56,225 bases of DNA from Streptomyces zaomyceticus (GTDB lineage Bacteria > Actinomycetota > Actinomycetes > Streptomycetales > Streptomycetaceae): positions 1-56,225 of the forward strand of contig NZ_BNBZ01000042.1 in assembly GCF_014656215.1 (NCBI RefSeq), given 5' to 3'. Of the stretch, positions 38,516 to 46,245 are shown piece after piece; within the stretch, counting starts at the first letter, position 1; each line of letters begins with the position of its first letter. Made by a program: the position numbers and the translations under genes. The notes under the pieces were generated by a model, which was not told where the DNA came from, did no database searches, and was given only the letters and a program-made list of their open reading frames with translations.

Positions 38516-40516
38516 TCAGGTCCGGTCCTCGCCCGCCTTCGCGGCCTCCGCCGCCTTCGCGCGCTCGGCGGCGAGCTCGCGGGCCGAGGCGAGCCGGTAC
38601 GGCACGTCGATGACGACCACGTTCTTCATGAACAGCAGCCGGGTCTTGAGCCGCAGCGCGCTCTGGTTGTGGAGCGGCTGCTCCCACCAGTGCCCCACCA
38701 CGTACTCGGGGATGACCACCGAGATCACCGCGTCCCCCTTCCGTTCGGGCGCCTCCCTGACGTGCCGCAGGATCGGCTGGACGATCGAGCGGTACGGGGA
38801 GCCGAGCACTCGCAGGGGTACGTCGATGCCGCGGGCCGCCCAGGTCGCGCGGAGCACCTCCGCGTCCGCCGGGTCCTCGGCGACGGTGACGGCCGTGAGC
38901 GAGGTGGGACGCAGGGTCTTCGCGTACGACAGGGCCCGGAGGCTGGGTGCGTTGACCGAGGCCACCAGGACCAGGACGTGGTTCTCGGCCAGCGCGCGGG
39001 GCCTCTCGAGGGGACCGACGGCGACCTCGGCGGACACCGCGTCGTAGTGCCGCCGCACCCCCTTCATCCCGGCGAAGAGCACCGGCATCGCGATGACGAC
39101 GATCCAGGCGCCGTGGGTGAACTTGGTGACGAGGACGATGACGAGGACGACCGCCGTCAGGAACGCGCCGAAGGCGTTGATCGCCAGACGGCGGTGGATG
39201 CCGCGGCGGTCGACGCCCCCGGCCCGCCCGCCGCGGGTTCCCGCGCCGGCGGGCCTGGCGAGTTCTCGCCGCCAGTGCTTGACCATGCCGGCCTGGGAAA
39301 GGGTGAAGGAGACGAAGACGCCGAGGATGTACAGCTGGATGAGGCGGGTCAGCTCCGCGTCGAAGGCGACGATGAGGAGGATCGCGGCGAGCGCGAGGAG
39401 GACGATGCCGTTGGAGTAGACGAGCCGGTCGCCGCGGTGGAAGAGCTGGCGGGGCGCGTAGCGGTCGCGGCCGAGGACGGAGGCGAGCATCGGGAAGCCG
39501 TTGAAGGCGGTGTTGGCCGCCAGGATCAGGACACCCGCGGTGACGGCCTGGAGCACGTAGAAGAGGATGTGCCAGTCGCCGAAGGTGGCCCGTCCGATCT
39601 GGGCGAGCGCGGTGGACATCGGCGTGCCGGGGGCGAGGCCGAGCTCGGTGGGGTCCTCGGCGACATGGACCTCGTAGACCATGGCCAGCACGGTGATCCC
39701 GAAGAACATCGTCACGGAGAGCGCGCCCATGATCGCGAGCGTCATGGCCGCGTTGCGGCTCTTGGGCTTCGCGAACGCCGGGACGCCGTTGCTGACGGCC
39801 TCGACGCCGGTGAGCGCGGTACAGCCGGAGGCGAAGGCCCGCAGGGCGAGCAGCACAAGGGCGATCCCCGAGTAGGTGGAGACCGCGTGGACGGGCAGAT
39901 CGGCGGACTCGGCCCGGATCGTCGAACCCGTCGCCATCCGCACCGCGGCCACCGCGAACATCAGATAGATGACCGCGATGAAGGCGTACGTGGGCAGGGC
40001 GAACCAGCGCCCCGACTCGCGCACTCCCCTCAGGTTCAGCCAGGCGAGCACGGCCACGAAGAACACCGACAGGGCCACGGCGTGCCCGTCGAGCGAGGGG
40101 ACGGCCGAGGTGATGGCGGCGACCCCGGAGACGACGGAGACGGCCACGGTCATCACGTAGTCGATGAGCAGCGCGGACGCCGCGGTGAGCGCGGCGGTCT
40201 GCCCCAGGTTCTCCGCGGAGACGACATAGGCCCCGCCGCCGCCCGGATAGGCGTAACAGGTCTGCCGGTACGAGGCGACGACCACCAGCAGCAGGATGAC
40301 GATGCCGGCCGCCGCGTACCAGGTCAGATGGAGCACGGCGAGGCCGCCGAGGGCCAGGATCAGCAGGATCTCCTCGGTGGCGTACGCGACCGAGGAGAGC
40401 GGGTCGCTGCAGAAGATCGGCAGGGCGACCCGTTTGGGCAACAGGGTCTCCCCGAGCCGGCCGCTGTCCAACGGACGACCTACGAGCAGGCGTTTCGCCG
40501 CACTTCCAGCTCTCAT
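38516..40516 (-). CDS. kimA: KimA-type high-affinity potassium transporter (APC superfamily)
   Basis: A 666-residue protein. From memory of B. subtilis KimA (YdaO), the match is strong through the start (KRLLVGRPLDSGRLGETLLPKR, SDPLSSVAYATEEILL), the SYRQTCYAYPGGGGAYVVS segment (about 85-105), CTALTGVEAVSNGVPAFAKP (about 245), and the soluble C-terminal domain beyond residue 480 that binds cyclic-di-AMP in KimA. About twelve transmembrane helices are visible. It should import K+, perhaps inhibited by c-di-AMP. The ATG at 40516 has no strong ribosome site; the TAACTT just upstream suggests leaderless transcription. A MerR gene lies divergent. Confidence 0.85.
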   Translation of the reverse strand: MRAGSAAKRLLVGRPLDSGRLGETLLPKRVALPIFCSDPLSSVAYATEEILLILALGGLAVLHLTWYAAAGIVILLLVVVASYRQTCYAYPGGGGAYVVSAENLGQTAALTAASALLIDYVMTVAVSVVSGVAAITSAVPSLDGHAVALSVFFVAVLAWLNLRGVRESGRWFALPTYAFIAVIYLMFAVAAVRMATGSTIRAESADLPVHAVSTYSGIALVLLALRAFASGCTALTGVEAVSNGVPAFAKPKSRNAAMTLAIMGALSVTMFFGITVLAMVYEVHVAEDPTELGLAPGTPMSTALAQIGRATFGDWHILFYVLQAVTAGVLILAANTAFNGFPMLASVLGRDRYAPRQLFHRGDRLVYSNGIVLLALAAILLIVAFDAELTRLIQLYILGVFVSFTLSQAGMVKHWRRELARPAGAGTRGGRAGGVDRRGIHRRLAINAFGAFLTAVVLVIVLVTKFTHGAWIVVIAMPVLFAGMKGVRRHYDAVSAEVAVGPLERPRALAENHVLVLVASVNAPSLRALSYAKTLRPTSLTAVTVAEDPADAEVLRATWAARGIDVPLRVLGSPYRSIVQPILRHVREAPERKGDAVISVVIPEYVVGHWWEQPLHNQSALRLKTRLLFMKNVVVIDVPYRLASARELAAERAKAAEAAKAGEDRT

Positions 40517-40560
40517 AAGTGCTGAAGTTAGGACGAATGGTATGTAATGCGCGGAAGCCG

Positions 40561-40604
40561 CGCCCTGTGGGAGCCCCCGTACGCCCTGTGGGAGCCCCGT
40601 ACGA
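40561..40604 (+). repeat. Two 20-bp tandem repeats before the MerR gene
   Basis: CGCCCTGTGGGAGCCCCCGT (40561-40580) is followed by CGCCCTGTGGGAGCCCCGT (40582-40600), identical but for one deleted C. It lies in the divergent kimA/MerR intergenic region. Confidence 0.7.
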
Positions 40605-40644
40605 GGAAGGACCCTGACGCGTGAGCGGAGTACGAGGAGTGCGG

Positions 40645-41064
40645 ATGACCGGCGAGCCCCTGCAGATCGGCGAGGTCGCCGCACGGACCGAACTGCCCCT
40701 GCGCACGATCCGGCAGTACGAGGACAGCGGCCTGGTCGTTCCCTCCGCCGCCTCGCCGGGCGGCTTCCCGCTCTACACGGACGCGGACGTGTCCCGGCTG
40801 ATGGTCGTCCGCCGGATGAAGCCGCTCGGCTTCACCCTCGACGAGACCCGCGAACTCCTCACGGCCATGGACCGGCTGGCCGCCGAGCGCGCGGGCACGG
40901 ACACGGAGCTCGACCCGGACGAACGAGCCGGGCTCCTGGCCCGTGTCCGCCGCTACGAACAGGCCGCGGCCGAGCGGGTCGCGGAGCTGCGGGCGCAGCT
41001 CTCCCGTGCGGAGGAGTTCGCCGACTCGCTGCGCCGCACCCGCCTCACGACGACCCCGGCCTGA
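40645..41064 (+). CDS. MerR family transcriptional regulator
   Basis: About 139 residues. N-terminal winged helix: PLQIGEVAARTELPLRTIRQYEDSGLVVPSAASPGGFPLYTDADVSRLMVVRRMKPLGFTLDETRELL, then a coiled-coil dimerisation helix (LLARVRRYEQAAAERVAELRAQLSRAEEFADSL) with no cysteine metal-binding tail, so probably an organic or unknown effector. ATG 40645 has GAGGAG five bases upstream; GTG 40621 with GGAAGG ten bases upstream is possible. Divergent from the potassium transporter gene, which may be its target. Confidence 0.88.
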   Translation: MTGEPLQIGEVAARTELPLRTIRQYEDSGLVVPSAASPGGFPLYTDADVSRLMVVRRMKPLGFTLDETRELLTAMDRLAAERAGTDTELDPDERAGLLARVRRYEQAAAERVAELRAQLSRAEEFADSLRRTRLTTTPA

Positions 41065-41102
41065 CCGTCGGCCGGCTTCTCCCCGGTTCGGTCCGTGCGG
41101 GT

Positions 41103-41957
41103 TCAGCCCGTCGGTGCGAGTGCCTCGGCGAGGTCGCGGAAGAAGCGCGCGTAGGCCGCCGGGCTGGGCGGGGTCTCGGGGTTCCACGGCGTGGACCGGA
41201 CGCCGGACAGGGCCCCGTCGGGCGGCGTGGCGTGGGCCCTGCTGTCGAAGAGGACCAGGCCGGGACGGAGCTCGGCGGCGCGGCCCCAGTCGGCCGTGAG
41301 CCAGTTGGCGCCGGGGCCGGGGCCCGGGTCGACCAGCCGGACTCCGAGCTCGGTGAGACGCGCCAGCTCGGGCCAGGCGAGCGGCCGGGCGAGGTGCACC
41401 TGGTCGGGACCGGCGCCGGAGAGCGCGAGGACGCCGAGTCCGGAGCGCGCGGCGGCCTCCCGCAGCGCGTCCTCGGCCGCCCGCAGGTCGCCCGGGAAGG
41501 CCGCGGCGGGCGTTTCGGCGGCCGACGAGGCCCCCAGACTCACGGCCAGCGCCCCGAATCGCTCCAGGATGGCCGGCAGGCCGAGCTCGTTGCCGACCGA
41601 GAGTGCGACGAGCGGCACCCCGAGGCGTTCGGCGACGGACTCGTCGAGCGCGTACGGGCTCTTCCCGTCGTAGGTCACGTCCACGATCACGTCCGGCCGC
41701 AGCTCCCGCAGCCGCCCCTCGTCCAGGACCCTGCCGGGCCCGAGGTAGGTCACCGCGGCCGACCGCAGCCCGCCTTCCTTCGCCGGATCGAGGACCTCGC
41801 CGTCGTGCCCGGAGCCGTACACCGCGACGGGAGTCACCCCCAGGTCACACAGGGCCGCGCCGGCCCGCACGTACGCGACCACCCGCCGCGGCACCCGGGC
41901 CGCCCCGAGCTCCGCACCTCTGTCGTCCGTGAATCCCCATGCCTCTGCCCCGGACAT
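41103..41957 (-). CDS. FecB/TroA-type binding protein without signal peptide
   Basis: A 284-residue helical-backbone substrate-binding fold (PBP2_FecB type): VPRRVVAYVRAGAALCDLGVTPVAVYGSG, LRELRPDVIVDVTYDGKSPYALDESVAERLGVPLVALSVG, LPAILERFGALAVSLG, RSGLGVLALSGAGPDQVHLARP, LTELGVRLVDPGPGPGANW and a C-terminal AAYARFFRDLAEAL. Siderophore-binding proteins are usually exported lipoproteins; here the ATG at 41957 (with GGGAGG) starts directly in the folded domain, MSGAEAWGFTDDRG, with no hydrophobic leader or lipobox cysteine. A cytoplasmic role, for example siderophore handling, is inferred. No ABC permease is nearby. Confidence 0.78.
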   Translation of the reverse strand: MSGAEAWGFTDDRGAELGAARVPRRVVAYVRAGAALCDLGVTPVAVYGSGHDGEVLDPAKEGGLRSAAVTYLGPGRVLDEGRLRELRPDVIVDVTYDGKSPYALDESVAERLGVPLVALSVGNELGLPAILERFGALAVSLGASSAAETPAAAFPGDLRAAEDALREAAARSGLGVLALSGAGPDQVHLARPLAWPELARLTELGVRLVDPGPGPGANWLTADWGRAAELRPGLVLFDSRAHATPPDGALSGVRSTPWNPETPPSPAAYARFFRDLAEALAPTG

Positions 41958-42062
41958 ACGGCTGCTCCCTCCCCGGCCGGAATGTGCCTCTTCCGTCACC
42001 TTGGAGCGGTTCCGCGGCCCGCACAAGAGGGCATGCCCGGCCCGGCCTGCGCCGGGTCCGCC

Positions 42063-42088
42063 GGGTCCGGGACCAAGGTCCCGGACCC
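42063..42088. promoter_or_regulatory. 26-bp palindrome resembling a DosR/DevR box
   Basis: Perfect 12-bp arms (GGGTCCGGGACC / GGTCCCGGACCC) with an AA centre. The core GGGACCAAGGTCCC resembles the mycobacterial DosR/DevR box GGGAC-N4-GTCCC; a half-site GTCCC follows at about 42102. It lies between the divergent starts of the FecB-like and small membrane protein genes. Confidence 0.5.
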
Positions 42089-42161
42089 CCCTGCCGAAAG
42101 TCCCCCAGGTTGGTGTTAACTGAACAGGTCGGGAGGAAGCAGTAGGAATCGCCGCTGCCCT

Positions 42162-42199
42162 CGTGCCCGCGCGCCACCTGCCGGGGCGCGCCGCGCACG
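42162..42199 (+). promoter_or_regulatory. GC-rich hairpin in the leader of the 82-aa gene
   Basis: CGTGC...GCGCGCC (42162-42175) pairs with GGCGCGC...GCACG (42185-42199), a 9-nt loop. It sits between a likely promoter (TTAACTGAAC region) and the start at 42227. It could be an attenuator or only a GC-rich fold. Confidence 0.3.
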
Positions 42200-42226
42200 G
42201 GCGGCCCTCACGTCCTGGAGTGAGTC

Positions 42227-42475
42227 ATGTCCTTGCCCGGCCCGTTCTCCGACCCCCGTGTGCTCACCCTGTTCGGCCTGCTCGCCGTCTCGACGGTGGT
42301 GTGGCTGTCGCTCGGCCTCCGGGCCCGGGCCCGTGATCGCCGCGACGGGACGCGCACCCCACTGGAGCGGATCTGGCACCCGCAGGAGTCGGTGGAACTG
42401 ACGCCCGCGGAGGAGCATGCCTTCGGCCAGGTCGTCTCGCGGCTCGGCCTGGGTTCGGCGGGCCGCCTGCGCTGA
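42227..42475 (+). CDS. Small single-helix membrane protein, unknown (82 aa)
   Basis: An 82-residue protein with one transmembrane helix, VLTLFGLLAVSTVVWLSLGL (about 12-31), then a basic patch (RARARDRRDGTR) and a cytoplasmic tail PLERIWHPQESVELTPAEEHAFGQVVSRLGLG. The ATG at 42227 has GGAG upstream (CTGGAGTGAGTC). A DosR-like palindrome and a leader hairpin lie upstream, suggesting stress or hypoxia control if that reading is right. I do not recognise a family. Confidence 0.65.
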   Translation: MSLPGPFSDPRVLTLFGLLAVSTVVWLSLGLRARARDRRDGTRTPLERIWHPQESVELTPAEEHAFGQVVSRLGLGSAGRLR

Positions 42476-42504
42476 GCGCCGGGCACCCGCGGACGGGACT
42501 CGCC

Positions 42505-43089
42505 TCAGCCTTCCCACGCCCGCGGATCGCGGCCCGTCGTGGCGAGCAGCCGCTCGAAGGCGGTGGCGTCGCCGGGCAGCTCGGCGGGCTCCCCGAAGAC
42601 ACCCGCCTTCCGGGCCATCGGCGCCATCCGCTCCACCTCCTCGACGAGCCCGGCGACCACGGCGGGGTCGGGTTCGAAGCTCCGGCCGGTGGCGCGGGCC
42701 AGGTCCCAGGCGTGCACGGTCAGGTCGAGCAGCACCATGGACCCGACGGTCCGCGCGGGCAGCGCCATGGCCCCGGTGCTGCCCTCCTCGGCGCCGGGCG
42801 CCGACCAGGCCTCGACCAGCTTCTCGGTCTCGGCCTCGAAGCGGTCCCGCCAGCCGGGGTCGGCGAGCCAGTCCGTACCGACGGCGAGATCGGCGGGCTG
42901 CTTGGCGGCGAGGGCCTGGAAGTGCACGACGACACCGAGGAGATGGTTCAGCAGGGCGCGGACGTCGTACTCGGCGCAGGGCGTGGGCGCGCCGAGCGAG
43001 GCGTCGGCGACGCCCCCGACCAGGGGCGTGGCACGGGTGGCGGCACTGCGGAGCAGGTCACCGATGCGGGGCGGGGCCTCGTTCGTCAT
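42505..43089 (-). CDS. TIGR03086-type metal-dependent protein (DinB/maleylpyruvate isomerase-like)
   Basis: A 194-residue four-helix protein of the DinB/mycothiol-dependent maleylpyruvate isomerase superfamily. Signatures: SLGAPTPCAEYDVRALLNHLLGVV (about residues 28-52; TPC..YDV..LLNH metal-ligand His), and VLLDLTVHAWDLARATGRSFEPDPAVVAG (about 120-150). In this family a histidine triad binds zinc; the H in LLNH and the HAWDLA histidine are visible. ATG 43089 was chosen over a longer frame because it starts at a family-typical position. Divergent from an AraC-type gene across a hairpin repeat. Function unknown. Confidence 0.85.
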   Translation of the reverse strand: MTNEAPPRIGDLLRSAATRATPLVGGVADASLGAPTPCAEYDVRALLNHLLGVVVHFQALAAKQPADLAVGTDWLADPGWRDRFEAETEKLVEAWSAPGAEEGSTGAMALPARTVGSMVLLDLTVHAWDLARATGRSFEPDPAVVAGLVEEVERMAPMARKAGVFGEPAELPGDATAFERLLATTGRDPRAWEG

Positions 43090-43168
43090 GGGAGCGACGC
43101 TAGGCGAGCATGCCCACCCGGGTCTTGAAGAAACACGCCACACCGGGCCCGGGCCCCTGCGGGTGCCC

Positions 43169-43239
43169 AGGTCGTCTCTCTCGGATCTTGCCGGTCAAGC
43201 GGGCGTCGCGGGCCGGGCGGGATCCGGAAGAGACGACCT
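43169..43239. repeat. Hairpin repeat, copy 2 (partner of 6824-6874)
   Basis: AGGTCGTCTCTCTCGGATC (43169-43187) pairs at 17 of 19 positions with the right arm at 43221-43239, with a 33-nt loop including TTGCCGG as in copy 1. The right end and the following TAG (43221-43241) are identical to copy 1 over 21 bases. It lies in the divergent promoter region 13 bases before the AraC-type start codon. Confidence 0.75.
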
Positions 43240-43251
43240 AGCATCGGACGC

Positions 43252-44109
43252 ATGTCGGACTCCGCTCCCCGCCGGGACACCCGGGGCATCGTCGATCCCG
43301 CCGAACTGCTCACCCACGTCCGCTTCCGCCGTCACGTCCCGGCCCCGGAACTGCGGCCCTATCTGGAGCACTACTGGCTGATCGACTGGGAGCTTCCGGA
43401 GCCGTACGCGACCCATGTCGTCCCGCATCCGTCGGTGAACATCGTCTTCCAGCGGTACGGGGCGATCGGCGCCCCGGCCGCGGAGGCGGACGCGTCCGCC
43501 GAGGTCGCCGGGATCGGGCTCGGTCTGTTCACCCAGAAGCTGACGGACGCGGGCCGGGTCTGCGGGGTGCAGTTCCGCCCCGGCGGCTTCCGCCCCTTCG
43601 CGCCCGCGTGGCCGGTGTCGGCCTGGACGGGCCGCCGGGTCCCCCTGCCGGAGGTCTTCCCGGGCGGGGGCGACGACGATCCGCTGTCCGGCGTCCTCTC
43701 TCCCGACACCGACCACGCGCGCGTGGCGGCGCTCGACGCCTTCCTGCTGGCCCACGGTCCCGCCCCCGACCCGGCGGCCGACCGGGCCATGGAGCTCGTG
43801 GAGCTGATCCGCGGCGACCGCGCGATCCGCAAGGTGTCCCGGCTGTCCGCGGCGTCGGGCCTGTCGGCGCGCTCGCTCCAGCGCCTCTTCTCGACCCATG
43901 TCGGCGTCGGCCCGAAGTGGGTGATCCTGCGCTACCGCATCCACGAGGCCCTGGAACGCGCCGAGGCGGCGGAGACCGAGGGCACCCCGGACTGGGCGGC
44001 CCTGGCGGCGGAGCTCGGCTACAGCGACCAGGCCCATCTCGTACGGGACTTCACGGCGACGATCGGGGTGCCGCCGACGGCGTACGCCCGGGGAGTGTCG
44101 GTGAGCTGA
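43252..44109 (+). CDS. AraC-family helix-turn-helix regulator (DUF6597-like sensor)
   Basis: A 285-residue regulator. The N-terminal domain contains APELRPYLEHYWLIDWELPEPYATHVVPHPSVNIVFQ (residues 27-62) and VCGVQFRPGGFRPF, the pattern of DUF6597-type sensor domains; the C-terminal double HTH is RAIRKVSRLSAASGLSARSLQRLFSTHVGVGPKWVILRYRIHEAL and WAALAAELGYSDQAHLVRDFTATIGVPPTAYAR. The ATG at 43252 has only a weak ribosome site because a hairpin repeat ends at 43241; that insertion may affect expression. A GNAT gene follows 14 bases later and is probably co-transcribed. Confidence 0.88.
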   Translation: MSDSAPRRDTRGIVDPAELLTHVRFRRHVPAPELRPYLEHYWLIDWELPEPYATHVVPHPSVNIVFQRYGAIGAPAAEADASAEVAGIGLGLFTQKLTDAGRVCGVQFRPGGFRPFAPAWPVSAWTGRRVPLPEVFPGGGDDDPLSGVLSPDTDHARVAALDAFLLAHGPAPDPAADRAMELVELIRGDRAIRKVSRLSAASGLSARSLQRLFSTHVGVGPKWVILRYRIHEALERAEAAETEGTPDWAALAAELGYSDQAHLVRDFTATIGVPPTAYARGVSVS

Positions 44110-44123
44110 CCTACCGTACGGGC

Positions 44124-44681
44124 ATGGACAACGACACCGGCTCGCCCGTACGGCTCGAACCCTGGTCCGAGGCCGACGCCGGCCTGCTGCGCGCCCTGAA
44201 CGCGCCCGAGTTGACGGAACACCTCGGCGGACCGGAGACGGAGGAGCAGCTCGTCCGGCGCCACCGGCGGTATGTGGACCTGAGCGCCGACGACACGGGC
44301 GCGGGGCGGATGTTCCGGATCGTGCTGCTACCTGAGGAGGCGGTGGCGGGCAGCATCGGCTTCTGGGTGCGGACCGGGGACGGCGAACCGGTGTACGAGA
44401 CCGGGTGGGCCGTGCTGCCGGGCTTCCAGGGCCGGGGCGTGGCGACGGCCGCCACGCGCGCGGTGGCCGCGGAGGCCCGGGCCGCGGGCCTCCACCGCCG
44501 GCTGCACGCGTTCCCTTCGACGGACAACGCCGCTTCGAACGCGGTGTGCCGCAAGGCGGGATTCGAACTGCTCGGCGAGCGGGACTTCGAGTACCCGCCG
44601 GGACACCCGATGCGCTGCAACGACTGGCGCCTCGACCTGCGGAAGCCGGTGTGGGCGGGCGGGCCCGAAGCCGGTCGGTGA
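44124..44681 (+). CDS. GNAT family N-acetyltransferase (RimJ-like)
   Basis: A 185-residue acetyltransferase of the Acetyltransf_3/RimJ type. Features: VRLEPWSEADAGLLRALNAPELTEHLGG at the N-terminus, ETGWAVLPGFQGRGVATAATRAVAAEAR with the acetyl-CoA loop Q/R-G-R-G-V-A-T (about residues 93-120), and HAFPSTDNAASNAVCRKAGFELLGERDFEYPPGHPMRCNDWRL at the C-terminus, typical for this branch. The ATG at 44124 is 14 bases after the AraC-type stop codon. The substrate is unknown. Confidence 0.87.
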   Translation: MDNDTGSPVRLEPWSEADAGLLRALNAPELTEHLGGPETEEQLVRRHRRYVDLSADDTGAGRMFRIVLLPEEAVAGSIGFWVRTGDGEPVYETGWAVLPGFQGRGVATAATRAVAAEARAAGLHRRLHAFPSTDNAASNAVCRKAGFELLGERDFEYPPGHPMRCNDWRLDLRKPVWAGGPEAGR

Positions 44682-44699
44682 GCCGGGCCGGAAGCCCGT

Positions 44700-45149
44700 C
44701 TAGGAGGCGTCTTCCGGTGCGGTGAGCGGCCGGGCGAAGTGGAAGGCCACGATGTCGAAGCGCTCGCGCAGGTAGAAGCGGTGGGCTCCGGTGCGGTGGG
44801 TGCCGGAGTCCAGGTCGAGCTCGTGGCACCCGGCGGCGCGCGCGTGGCCGTCCAGATGCTCGACGAGCGCGTGGCCGACCCCGGTGGAGCGGGTGGCGGC
44901 GGCGGTCACCAGGTCGTCGATGTAGAGCTTGCGCAGGGAGCTGGTGGTGCTGATGATCCGCCAGCCGGCCGCGCCGACGCAGCGGCCGTCGTCCGCGTAG
45001 GCGGCGCTGAAGCGCAGTCCCTGGGGGTGCCCGGCCTCGTACACCTCGCGGAAGAGCTCCGGGGTGAGGTGGGGGCGGAGTTCGAGGAGGACGGGCAGGA
45101 GGTCGTTCTCCAGCCGGGTGTCGCCGGGCTCGAGGTCGATGATCTTCAT
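44700..45149 (-). CDS. GNAT family N-acetyltransferase
   Basis: A 149-residue acetyltransferase starting at ATG 45149: MKIIDLEPGDTRLENDLLPVLLELRPHLTPELFREVYEAG. The acetyl-CoA site is KLYIDDLVTAAATRSTGVGHALVEHLDGHAR (about residues 73-103; TRSTGVGHAL), followed by CHELDLDSGTHRTGAHRFYLRERFDIVAFHF. This architecture is common to small Streptomyces GNATs. It converges on the RimJ-like GNAT gene, with 18 bases between the stops. The longer upstream frame is a shadow of the NmrA-like gene. Confidence 0.87.
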   Translation of the reverse strand: MKIIDLEPGDTRLENDLLPVLLELRPHLTPELFREVYEAGHPQGLRFSAAYADDGRCVGAAGWRIISTTSSLRKLYIDDLVTAAATRSTGVGHALVEHLDGHARAAGCHELDLDSGTHRTGAHRFYLRERFDIVAFHFARPLTAPEDAS

Positions 45150-45211
45150 GCCGGGACGGTACCTCAGGGTTTTGTCCGGGTTGACGCACAGGGCGCGAGC
45201 TTGGATATTTA

Positions 45212-45240
45212 TCTGCGTAACGCAGACAATGCGTTGCGCA
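45212..45240. promoter_or_regulatory. Tandem TGCGT palindromes before the NmrA-like gene
   Basis: TCTGCGTAACGCAGA (45212-45226) is a perfect 7-bp-arm palindrome with one central base. TGCGTTGCGCA (45230-45240) is a second, near-perfect site 17 bp away, center to center. The preceding TTGGATATTTAT is AT-rich and may contain the promoter. Twin sites spaced like this suit a MarR, HxlR or TetR dimer pair. Confidence 0.6.
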
Positions 45241-45279
45241 GTCACCTCTGCTCGCACTCCCATCGGAAGGACACCTCCC

Positions 45280-46131
45280 ATGACCGTTCTCGTCACCGGC
45301 AGCCGCGGCCGCGTCGCCTCCACCCTGCTCGGACTGCTCGACGCCGCCGGCGTCAAGGCCACAGCCGGCTCCAAGAACCCCGCGGATCTCTCCCCACCCA
45401 CCGGGGTCGGCACCGTGCGCTGCGACCTCACCGATCCGGCCACCTTCGACACCGCCCTGGCCGGCGTCGACTCCGTCTTCCTGTACGCCGAGGCCACCCA
45501 CGTGGAGGCCTTCGCCGACCGGGCCCGTGCCGCCGGCGTCGAGCATGTCGTCCTCCTCTCCTCCAGCTCCGTCCTCGCCCCGGACGCCGCGGAGAACCCG
45601 ATCGCCGCCTCCCACCTCGCGGCCGAGCGCACCCTCTCCGCCGCCGCGGACGCCGGGGCCTTCGAGGCCACCCACCTCCAGCCGGGCGCCTTCGCCACCA
45701 ACGCCCTGCAGTGGGCCGGGGCGCTCCGGGACGGTCGCGGCCCCGCCCTGCCCCACCCCCACACGTACGGCGATCCGATCCATGAGCGCGATGTCGCCGA
45801 GGCCGCCTTCGCCGTGCTCACCGAGCCCCGGCTGCGCGGTTCCTCGTATCTGTTGACGGGCCCCGAGTCCCTGACCTTCGTCGAGCAGCTGGCGATCCTC
45901 GCCGAGGTGACGGACCGCCCCGCGCCCCACTCGGTCGTGACGCCCGAGGAGTGGAAGGGGTCGGTGGCCGGCTTCCTACCGGAGACGTTCGCCGACGCGC
46001 TGCTGTCCTACTGGGCCTCGCACGACGGCCGGCCGACACCGCTGACGCGCACGGTCGAGGAACTGACCGGCCACCCGGCCCGTACCTTCGCCACCTGGGC
46101 CGCCGACCACGCGGCGGACTTCCGCCCCTGA
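45280..46131 (+). CDS. NmrA-like NAD(P)-binding protein
   Basis: A 283-residue atypical short-chain dehydrogenase of the NmrA/quinone-reductase-2-like type. Rossmann start MTVLVTGSRGRVASTLLGLL (G-x-R-G-R-V), then HVVLLSSSSVLAPDAAENPIAASHLAAERTLSAA and the family ATHLQPGAFATNALQWAGALRDGRG, plus YGDPIHERDVAEAAFAVL. No YxxxK catalytic pair is obvious, as is usual in NmrA-like sensors and reductases. The ATG at 45280 has GGAAGGA upstream. Tandem palindromes upstream indicate a dedicated repressor, not encoded next to it. Confidence 0.87.
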   Translation: MTVLVTGSRGRVASTLLGLLDAAGVKATAGSKNPADLSPPTGVGTVRCDLTDPATFDTALAGVDSVFLYAEATHVEAFADRARAAGVEHVVLLSSSSVLAPDAAENPIAASHLAAERTLSAAADAGAFEATHLQPGAFATNALQWAGALRDGRGPALPHPHTYGDPIHERDVAEAAFAVLTEPRLRGSSYLLTGPESLTFVEQLAILAEVTDRPAPHSVVTPEEWKGSVAGFLPETFADALLSYWASHDGRPTPLTRTVEELTGHPARTFATWAADHAADFRP

Positions 46132-46245
46132 CCGGCCACCACAGGGCGCTCCCCCGCACCACCGCCCCGCACCACCGGCGCCGCTCCCCCGCCACGGCGA
46201 CGAATTCCGTGGCCGCCGGTCCCGCCCCGGTGCGATCCTGTCCCC

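Noticed and set aside
40517..40644. A c-di-AMP (ydaO-type) riboswitch before the KimA-like gene
   Set aside because: The 128-bp gap is too short and shows none of the conserved riboswitch segments; only tandem repeats and a possible -10 are seen.
42116..42517. Open frames opposite the 82-aa membrane protein gene
   Set aside because: They lack start signals and conserved features; the + strand frame has a ribosome site and a transmembrane helix.
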